From the NCBI GenBank assembly GCA_016903675.1, contig JADQBA010000236.1:1-9073 (forward strand): a stretch of DNA of 9,073 nucleotides, written 5' to 3'. Source of the DNA: Stigonema ocellatum SAG 48.90 = DSM 106950. GTDB taxonomy: Bacteria > Cyanobacteriota > Cyanobacteriia > Cyanobacteriales > Nostocaceae. Below are positions 4,586 through 9,073 of the stretch, one piece after another (the stretch's first letter is position 1; every line of letters begins with the position of its first letter). The position numbers were made by a program, and so were the translations under genes. The notes under the pieces are model-generated. The model did not search any database. It was not told the origin of the DNA and saw only the letters and a list, made by a program, of their open reading frames with translations.

Positions 4586-6061
4586 TTACACTTTACAAGT
4601 CTCGATGCGAGAGAAGAGACGATGCCCCCCCCCCCCATCAATATAAACCCACAACCCCCTCTCAACCCACCCACCAGGAAGGTGACCCCACGGGGCAGTG
4701 GTATCAAAAGTAACATCTAACAAAGAGATCCAACTTTTCAACCACCATCCCTTTCTCCATCCCACACGATCACCAAACTTATTCCAGGCTTCTTCATAGT
4801 ATTTACCGTCCGCTATACCGCCGACACTGAGGTAAATGTTCTTCTGGACGCTGAAGCCAAAGCGCCCATTGCTGTATTTTACCCATAAATTGTCTATTGT
4901 GCGTAGGTCAGTACAGGGAAAATTTAACAGTTCGTTAGGTCTAATCCAGTCACCATCCTCACGACCTACAACTTTAAGCATGACTAAATAGGTTTCATAG
5001 TCGGCGTCCTTCCAATTCCCTGCTTTTAGCAGGTCGCGGAGTCGGGTGTAGTTTACATTCTTCTCGCTACTGAGGTCATCATCCAAATCAGGTTGTTGAT
5101 TTGTACTTCTCGGTTCAATAACTTCCTTGAAAGGCGGGTTAACTTCGCTTACACTAGAAGGAGTTGTTGATTCTGAGTCCAACTGTTTTTTGAGTAGTTT
5201 AGGAGTCAGTTGTTCTGAAATCCCCTGCATTTGAATGAGCGTACAACCAAGTTCGTGTGCAAATTCTATAGATTCTCCAGCCCACAAAGCATCATAGAAT
5301 CCCACTGCAAATTCAATTGCTGCTCTATCCCCAACTGCCTGACTCATCCCAACAACATAATTGATATGCTGTGCGATCGCTCTTGCTTGAACTTCCGAAT
5401 AACAAGCATTAAGTACAACACAATTGATACGGTCAGCAAACAGATTAAATAGTCTTGCAAGAGCTGCACCATCAACTAGCTTCGTTTGGCCTGTATCATC
5501 TGTAAATACTAAACCATCTTGCCCTGCTCCATGTCCGCTAAAGTGGACAATCTGAGGGTTAAAATCAAAAATAGAGCGATGAATATCTCGTGTCCTAGCT
5601 GCTAGCGCCGACTTAATTTCAAATTGTTCCCGTTGTCTTGCTGCTCGTAAACCTTGTTCGATTTCACGTAACTCTTCGTCTAATCGTAACTGACTAGTAC
5701 CAATAGGATTTGCTGCTAAAATTAGAATTCTCTGCTGTTGACTTTGAGGTCCGGGAACATCAAAAGCAGGGACAACTGGTGCTTTTGGTGATAATAGTTC
5801 ACAAGCAATAGCCTCTAGCTGCGAGTTTTTGGGGTTTTCTTTTCGTGCAGCCTCAATGAGATCAACAAGCCATTCCTCAGATTCTGCCGTTTTGATTAAT
5901 TCAAAGACAACGACATTTAAATTGCTATCTTTAGTAATTTGATTTAAATTTTTCTTGAATTCAAAATATAATAGTTGCTCTAGTGATGACCGTTCAGGAA
6001 AAGCGCTAACTAAGGCATCTCGTAATTGCTTGAGATGTTGAGGAGTTGGAGAAGTTGACAT
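4586..6061 (-). CDS. EAD1-CHAT-GUN4 protein: caspase-like protease with adaptor and tetrapyrrole-binding domains
   Basis: 491 residues in three parts. Residues 1-90 (LRDALVSAFPERSSLEQLL.. VVVFELIKTAE.. LVDLIEAARKENP) match effector-associated domain 1, a small helical death-fold-like adaptor that pairs with the same domain in partner proteins. Residues 110-285 are a CHAT (caspase-HetF-associated) peptidase domain: RILILAANP start, His177 in HFSGHG and Cys220 in LNACYSE form the expected catalytic dyad. A Ser/Pro/Asp-rich linker follows (295-335). Residues 336-491 are a GUN4 domain (LRDLLKAGNWKDAD.. RPNELLNFPCTDLRTIDNLW.. SNGRFGFSVQKNIY.. FGDRVGW); in photosynthesis GUN4 binds porphyrins and activates Mg-chelatase, and its fusion to effectors suggests use as a sensor. 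Likely a conflict or programmed-death type effector gated by tetrapyrrole or light stress; that role is inference. The ATG at 6061 begins the EAD directly. It probably shares an operon with the RHH gene 43 bp upstream. Confidence 0.9.
   Translation of the reverse strand: MSTSPTPQHLKQLRDALVSAFPERSSLEQLLYFEFKKNLNQITKDSNLNVVVFELIKTAESEEWLVDLIEAARKENPKNSQLEAIACELLSPKAPVVPAFDVPGPQSQQQRILILAANPIGTSQLRLDEELREIEQGLRAARQREQFEIKSALAARTRDIHRSIFDFNPQIVHFSGHGAGQDGLVFTDDTGQTKLVDGAALARLFNLFADRINCVVLNACYSEVQARAIAQHINYVVGMSQAVGDRAAIEFAVGFYDALWAGESIEFAHELGCTLIQMQGISEQLTPKLLKKQLDSESTTPSSVSEVNPPFKEVIEPRSTNQQPDLDDDLSSEKNVNYTRLRDLLKAGNWKDADYETYLVMLKVVGREDGDWIRPNELLNFPCTDLRTIDNLWVKYSNGRFGFSVQKNIYLSVGGIADGKYYEEAWNKFGDRVGWRKGWWLKSWISLLDVTFDTTAPWGHLPGGWVERGLWVYIDGGGGHRLFSRIETCKV
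4625..4636. repeat. Run of 12 C (12 G in the coding strand) inside the GUN4 domain
   Basis: The homopolymer encodes four glycines in YIDGGGGHRLFSRIETCKV, 12 codons before the stop. The 12-G length keeps the family-like ending LFSRIETCKV in frame. Any change of one or two bases would replace the last dozen residues. Confidence 0.95.
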
Positions 6062-6104
6062 GATTTTTTCATATTAAATTAATTTTTCACATATAGAACA
6101 GAAG

Positions 6105-6329
6105 CTACCAACTTCTCCTGCCACCTCGAACTTCTGTTTCTAATGCTGTCAATCTTTCCTCCATTTCAATTACCCTGCGTACCAATGGCACATCATCAGT
6201 ACAGCCCAAGTAATAAGCCAAAGCATCTAGCATGACCTTGGTTTTAGTCGTACCTGCAACCTTTACATATGTGGAAAGCCGTTCATCCAGTTCTTTTGGG
6301 AGTCGGACACAAAATTGTGGTGAAACCAT
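6105..6329 (-). CDS. Ribbon-helix-helix DNA-binding regulator (intact copy)
   Basis: 74 residues. A short strand QFCVRLPK is followed by helix A (ELDERLSTYVKVAG), the turn TTKT, and helix B (KVMLDALAYYLG), the arrangement of Arc/MetJ/CopG-type regulators that bind operators as dimers through the strand. Residues 47-66 (VPLVRRVIEMEERLTALETE) form a short amphipathic helix that could be a coiled coil; the end is basic (RGGRRSW). The start at 6329 is chosen because it is shared with the broken copy at 1706, while the sequence upstream of it is out of frame here. It lies 43 bp upstream of the EAD1-CHAT-GUN4 gene in the same direction and probably represses its own operon. It could also be an antitoxin-like partner, but no typical toxin is adjacent. 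Family confident, target unknown. Confidence 0.85.
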   Translation of the reverse strand: MVSPQFCVRLPKELDERLSTYVKVAGTTKTKVMLDALAYYLGCTDDVPLVRRVIEMEERLTALETEVRGGRRSW

Positions 6330-6405
6330 GATTGTAATTTCATCCTAGACTGTACAACACTGTACTCAGTGAATGACAACTCTATTATGTACTTTAATTG
6401 AGAGA
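6330..6405 (-). promoter_or_regulatory. Conserved upstream region of the intact RHH gene
   Basis: Aligns with 1707-1783. Shared words include TCAGTGAATGACAAC, ATTATG and ACTTTAAT. In minus orientation ACATAATAG could act as a -10 box. The parallel conservation upstream of both copies makes it the best candidate for promoter and operator of the RHH/EAD1-CHAT-GUN4 operon. No perfect palindrome is present in it. Confidence 0.4.
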
Positions 6406-6555
6406 CTTTGCCAAACCTCCACTCCAATATGATGGGGTGAGGAAATCTGAAGCTCCTACGCCCTCTTCATGACCACACAATACCAACACGAATAGGCACT
6501 TCAAACGAGCGATCGCTTACGCTTTCCAATTTCTTTGTTTCTGCTTATTCACTTT

Positions 6556-6571
6556 TTGACAAAATTGTCAA
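6556..6571. promoter_or_regulatory. Inverted repeat TTGAC-N6-GTCAA
   Basis: Perfect 5-bp arms separated by AAAATT. The left arm also forms a consensus-like -35 word TTGACA, so it could be an operator overlapping a promoter on the plus strand. No convincing -10 box lies at the right distance. Confidence 0.35.
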
Positions 6572-6603
6572 GGTACAAACCTGAAAATAATTAAATTATC
6601 TAT

Positions 6604-6625
6604 CTAAAGATATATATATCTTTAG
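6604..6625. promoter_or_regulatory. Perfect 22-bp palindrome CTAAAGATATA / TATATCTTTAG
   Basis: The two 11-base halves are exact reverse complements with no spacer. It lies 75 bp upstream of the ATG at 6700 and about 275 bp upstream of the RHH start at 6329. There is no T run after it, so it is not a typical terminator. A dimeric regulator site is a reasonable guess. Confidence 0.5.
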
Positions 6626-6699
6626 TCTAGAGATAAAATTCTGTAATTTCTCCCAATCGGTAGTGTAGTTAATTTTGTCGTCAAGCATTGGATTAAGAC

Positions 6700-6840
6700 A
6701 TGAATTACGTTACTCCTAACCCATCAGATGTGAATAAAGAAGATGATTCATCAGAACGTCCACCACGTACAGAGTCAGGTGGTAGTTTAAAACCTAATAA
6801 ACAAGAAAATAAATCCGATCGTAATCAACAATTAAGCTGA
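6700..6840 (+). CDS. Small hydrophilic protein, 46 residues, unknown function
   Basis: ATG at 6700, TGA at 6838-6840. The sequence begins MNYVTPNPSDVNKEDDSSER and continues with PPRTESGGSLKP and NKQENKSDRNQQLS. It is rich in Ser, Asn, Asp, Lys and Gln with almost no hydrophobic residues, so it is expected to be disordered. Codon use and the AT-rich upstream region with a palindrome look like a real gene, and the frame is not a shadow of any gene on the other strand. A purine stretch GGATTAAGAC lies just before the start. I do not recognise a family; similar small disordered proteins of unknown role are common in cyanobacteria. Confidence 0.5.
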   Translation: MNYVTPNPSDVNKEDDSSERPPRTESGGSLKPNKQENKSDRNQQLS

Positions 6841-7002
6841 GAACTAAAAGTTAAGGTATCCAACGCACGAAATACACGTTCATGTGGCGATCGCTTGGAT
6901 TCAGGGAGACATTAATGAGCGTGCGGTGGCAGCACAACTTTTAGGCACACAAGCGCGTAGTGACTCAAGTGAGCGATGCAAAAGCCGCCTGCACGAAAAC
7001 CG
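6841..7002. other. Non-coding stretch between the small gene and the repeat cluster
   Basis: One HIP1 site near 6886. An open plus-strand frame starting at 6884 (MAIAWIQGDINERAVAAQLLG) looks protein-like for about 20 residues but then runs into the dispersed repeats, so I do not call it a gene. Nothing else recognisable. Confidence 0.4.
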
Positions 7003-7117
7003 CCACCACGACCCAATCTTGATTTTCAAGAGCGATGCGTCCGAAAGCGCTGCGCTTACGCCACCACGACCCAATCCTCATTTTAAAGAGCGATCGCTCC
7101 CCACAACCCAATCTTCA
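7003..7117. repeat. Three tandem copies of the dispersed CCACRACCCAATCYTC repeat
   Basis: Copies start at about 7003, 7061 and 7099, spaced 58 and 38 bp apart. The units are linked by AAGAGCGATGCG or AAAGAGCGATCGCT. The middle one is preceded by AGCGCTGCGCTTACGCC, as at 3043-3060. The last copy overlaps the stop codon of the helicase gene (TGA at 7115-7117), so the repeat sets the gene's C-terminus. Confidence 0.75.
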
Positions 7118-9073
7118 CTCTTTCAAGCGCACAATTTCCCTCAACCTACATAAAACCTCCTCACTTAATTGCGCATACACCGCCTCTTTAAACTCTCTGG
7201 TCCAATTTTCTGTTAAATATTCCAACGCATCAGCGTCTATTTCTAGATGGCTAAGTATCAGGACTTGGTTCGTAACTGATTCCATATCCAAACCATCCAC
7301 ACTCTCCCCCTCGTGTCCAACACAGTTGTCCAACTGTTGGACAATATCAGTGGCTGTGGTAATTACGTCGTTTTGACACTCCCCCTGGTGGATAACACCA
7401 TTGGACAATGAATGTCCAATATCAGTGGCTGCAAGGGTTTCATCACTTTGGCACTCCATACTCAGCGAATTGTGTCCAACATCAGTGGCTGTTGTGGTTA
7501 CGTCATTTTGATGGTCTAGTTTACCTTCCCCCTGGTGTCCAACACAGTTGTCCAATGAGTGTCCAATGTCGTCTAACCCTTGCTGTTCAAGCATTTCAGG
7601 AATTATATTGGACAACTCTCCTGTACTCATAGGGGGAGTATCCCCCATGTTTACTGCCAATCTGTAAACCTTATGTCGTGGGTCTTTCGTAGATGGACGC
7701 ACACTCAGAATTCCCCTTTGAGAAAGTCTTTGTAAAGCTTTGTAAATCGCTTCTCTCCCCCAACCGATCGCACCCGCAATTTCAGCACAACATAGGGCAA
7801 TGTTCTCCGGCATCTTCATGAGCAGTTCGATAATTCTGTCCCCACAAGTCTTAGTCGTGACATCAACTTCACTAGTCACCTCCCATCTTCCAAATTCAGG
7901 GTTTAACTTGAGCATCAAATCAATGGGCGCAGCACTGCGGATTTTTGGACTGCTAAGTCTCCTGAGTTGACTATTATTTTCTCCTTCAAGAATCCAGATG
8001 GCAGAAGCAGCAGCACCAATACCACTGCTGCCGCGTAGCTTGGAAACTCCTTTGCGTTCCCTGTTCTTATTATTGTGGTGGATGAGGATACACCCAAACC
8101 CGTAGGTATTGGACAATGCCTCTAGCTGGCTAACAGCGTGCTTGGCCACAGCCGCGTTTTCATCAAACTCCTGGGACTTGTGGATGGAAGAGAAGCTGTC
8201 GATGACGACCATCGTGGGTTTTAGATCAGCGATAACCTCTTCTAGTCTTTGCCACTGGCTGACATCCCAATCCATTAGCACAGCCCAATCAAGAGCAGCA
8301 AATGCACCACGGGTAGCAAGTTTATCTTGGACAAAACAGGGGAGTTCATCACTGGCGACAAACAAAACTTTACCCTTCTTAGTTGGTGTCTCCCCAAGAA
8401 ATTCCTCATCCAGGAGCAGCGAGACAGCGGCATCGTAGGCGAGGGTTGTTTTCCCAATTCCAGGGTCCCCACCAAGAATCGTCACACCCCTACCCAAGAG
8501 TAATCCAGGGAACAGCCACTCTACTCCCCCAGTTTCCAGGCGCATGAATTCTGCCGCCGTGTACAGCTTGGGTGCTGCTGTACTACTGGATTGATTGATG
8601 ACCTCCACCAGTTGATTGAGATTTTTCTCACTAATGCGGTAGTGGGAGCAGATTTCACTTTTCAGTAGGGCTTTGGCTATGGGGTCGGGTTCTGTGGCAT
8701 AGCGTTGTATTTCAAGACGTAATCTTTCTGTAGCATTAACCTGTGATTTGGATTCAACTTGTCGTAGTTCATTGACAATCGCCTTCCAGTCCCAACTGGG
8801 GACTTTACACTGTTGACGCAGCTGCTCTAAAGACGCCATGGGGAATTGGGCATATTTGATGATAACAGCAGCAATATCCCTGGCTTCTATGACGCTGAGT
8901 TGTTGATTAGCTTGTGATTGCACCCACTCTGACCAGGGGCGGGAGAAAGTCATAATTTGTACAATCAATTCCTTTGGGTTCATGACCCCACCACCAATCC
9001 AAGCGTCCGTCGTGCTTTGACATTGGTAGATTTGGGCAGTTCCACCCGTTAAGTATCCTGCTCTCCAAACTGC
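7115..9073 (-). CDS. RepA/AAA_25-type replicative helicase, probably part of a primase-helicase; 5' end outside window
   Basis: The frame is open to the right edge. An ATG at 8983 would give 622 residues, but 30 coding-like codons (AVWRAGYLTGGTAQIYQC..) precede it in frame, so the true start is outside. Counting from that ATG: 155-335 is a RecA-fold helicase of the RepA/AAA_25 type, with Walker A GGDPGIGKTTL (171-181), Walker B MVVIDS (258-263), ILIHHNNK (299-306) and KLRGSSGIGAAASAIW (315-330). Residues 377-442 are a winged-helix domain (CCAEIAGAIGWGREAIYKAL..QRGILSV). Residues 470-560 hold imperfect repeats of a GHSLDNCVGHQGE / NDVTTTATD kind. The last 50 are acidic and helical. Proteins of this type unwind DNA in plasmid, phage and island replication, often with an upstream primase-polymerase domain; that part is inferred. 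The tail encodes an unusual cluster of TGTCCAA words. The end overlaps a dispersed repeat. Confidence 0.85.
   Translation of the reverse strand, partial: AVWRAGYLTGGTAQIYQCQSTTDAWIGGGVMNPKELIVQIMTFSRPWSEWVQSQANQQLSVIEARDIAAVIIKYAQFPMASLEQLRQQCKVPSWDWKAIVNELRQVESKSQVNATERLRLEIQRYATEPDPIAKALLKSEICSHYRISEKNLNQLVEVINQSSSTAAPKLYTAAEFMRLETGGVEWLFPGLLLGRGVTILGGDPGIGKTTLAYDAAVSLLLDEEFLGETPTKKGKVLFVASDELPCFVQDKLATRGAFAALDWAVLMDWDVSQWQRLEEVIADLKPTMVVIDSFSSIHKSQEFDENAAVAKHAVSQLEALSNTYGFGCILIHHNNKNRERKGVSKLRGSSGIGAAASAIWILEGENNSQLRRLSSPKIRSAAPIDLMLKLNPEFGRWEVTSEVDVTTKTCGDRIIELLMKMPENIALCCAEIAGAIGWGREAIYKALQRLSQRGILSVRPSTKDPRHKVYRLAVNMGDTPPMSTGELSNIIPEMLEQQGLDDIGHSLDNCVGHQGEGKLDHQNDVTTTATDVGHNSLSMECQSDETLAATDIGHSLSNGVIHQGECQNDVITTATDIVQQLDNCVGHEGESVDGLDMESVTNQVLILSHLEIDADALEYLTENWTREFKEAVYAQLSEEVLCRLREIVRLKE
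7314..7614. repeat. Iteron-like cluster: ten TGTCCAA/TTGGACA heptamers in 300 bp
   Basis: Direct copies at 7314, 7328, 7413, 7473, 7536, 7549 and 7560, inverse copies (TTGGACA) at 7337, 7401 and 7608. Two pairs form strong palindromes: TTGTCCAAC-T-GTTGGACAA at 7326-7344, and ATTGGACA-N5-TGTCCAAT at 7400-7420. They lie in the repetitive tail of the helicase gene. They encode the LDN, GH and VQQLDN parts of the protein repeats, so protein repetition explains some of the pattern, but the occurrence in both orientations does not follow from it. Confidence 0.7.

Larger units (their letters stand above)
6411..6699. other. Intergenic region between divergent genes
   Basis: No coding frame of note. 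It holds one HIP1 site near 6509, an inverted repeat at 6556-6571 and a perfect 22-bp palindrome at 6604-6625. The right half is very AT-rich and is the likely promoter area of the small plus-strand gene at 6700, with TAAAAT at 6634-6639 as a weak -10 candidate. Confidence 0.55.

Noticed and set aside
4586..4660. Treating the poly-C run as a sequencing error that hides a frameshift.
   Set aside because: The current length keeps a family-like C-terminus in frame, so no correction is needed, though length errors in such runs are common.
5231..5452. Open plus-strand frame of 73 codons.
   Set aside because: Antisense to the CHAT domain; no motif and no start context.
7035..7376. Overlapping plus-strand open frames (also 6884-7153) across the dispersed repeats.
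   Set aside because: They consist mostly of translated repeat units and antisense helicase sequence; the first 20 residues from 6884 look better than the rest but do not make a gene.
7408..7632. Open plus-strand frame of 74 codons.
   Set aside because: Antisense to the repetitive tail of the helicase; its openness follows from the repeats.
8109..8438. Open plus-strand frame of 109 codons.
   Set aside because: It lies antisense to the Walker A/B region of the helicase gene and has no recognisable protein features; it is a shadow frame.
8981..8983. Taking the ATG at 8983 as the true start of the helicase gene.
   Set aside because: The frame stays open and protein-like for 30 more codons to the window edge, so the start is more likely outside.
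1..9073. tRNA, rRNA or riboswitch.
   Set aside because: No cloverleaf, rRNA or riboswitch core could be recognised by eye on either strand.

Overview
The window looks like an accessory region from a filamentous, Nostoc/Anabaena-type cyanobacterium. The evidence is: many HIP1 octamers (GCGATCGC, e.g. 541-548, and copies near 1908, 2030, 3719, 4236, 5375, 6509, 6886, 7089); AT-rich intergenic DNA; arrays of 7-bp tandem repeats of the STRR kind known from heterocyst-forming cyanobacteria; and a protein family set (EAD1-CHAT-GUN4) typical of these organisms. It could be chromosomal or plasmid DNA. The primase/helicase-like gene at the right edge and the gene decay favour a plasmid or mobile island, but this is inference.

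Layout. 1-1271 (minus): most of a PapA5/condensation-type acyltransferase that runs off the left edge. 1286-1706 (minus): a ribbon-helix-helix (RHH) regulator gene split by a 215-bp non-autonomous element. 1800-3300: a graveyard of broken minus-strand genes cut by small inserted elements. Their reading frames or homologies can be restored by removing the insertions: element E3 at 2123-2218, element E2 at 2421-2616, and a roughly 50-bp dispersed repeat near 3050-3090. 3528-4142 (plus): a membrane-anchored Holliday-junction-resolvase-like protein. 4143-4585: no gene, with a possible remnant of an IS200/IS605-type tnpB 3' end. 4586-6061 (minus): an EAD1-CHAT-GUN4 protein, the most interesting gene here. 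6105-6329 (minus): the intact RHH regulator directly upstream of it. 6411-6699: intergenic DNA with two strong inverted repeats. 6700-6840 (plus): a 46-residue hydrophilic peptide gene. 6841-7114: dispersed repeats. 7115-9073 (minus): a RepA/AAA_25-type helicase with a winged-helix and a repetitive tail, open to the right edge.

How the parts fit. The RHH gene and the EAD1-CHAT-GUN4 gene are 43 bp apart in the same direction and probably form an operon: a small DNA-binding regulator plus a caspase-like protease with a death-fold-like adaptor and a tetrapyrrole-binding sensor domain. The second RHH copy sits the same way, 14 bp upstream of the acyltransferase, with its upstream region also conserved. 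The three small elements share ends or arms of the type CGCTTYGCG plus AAAGTCA heptamers, or an 80%-similar core with a different heptamer in the arms. Each is bounded by a 3-5 bp direct repeat, so their insertion history can be read directly. The helicase gene's tail carries a dense cluster of TGTCCAA heptamers, and a homologous scrap of this tract lies at about 2396-2640, where E2 inserted into it.
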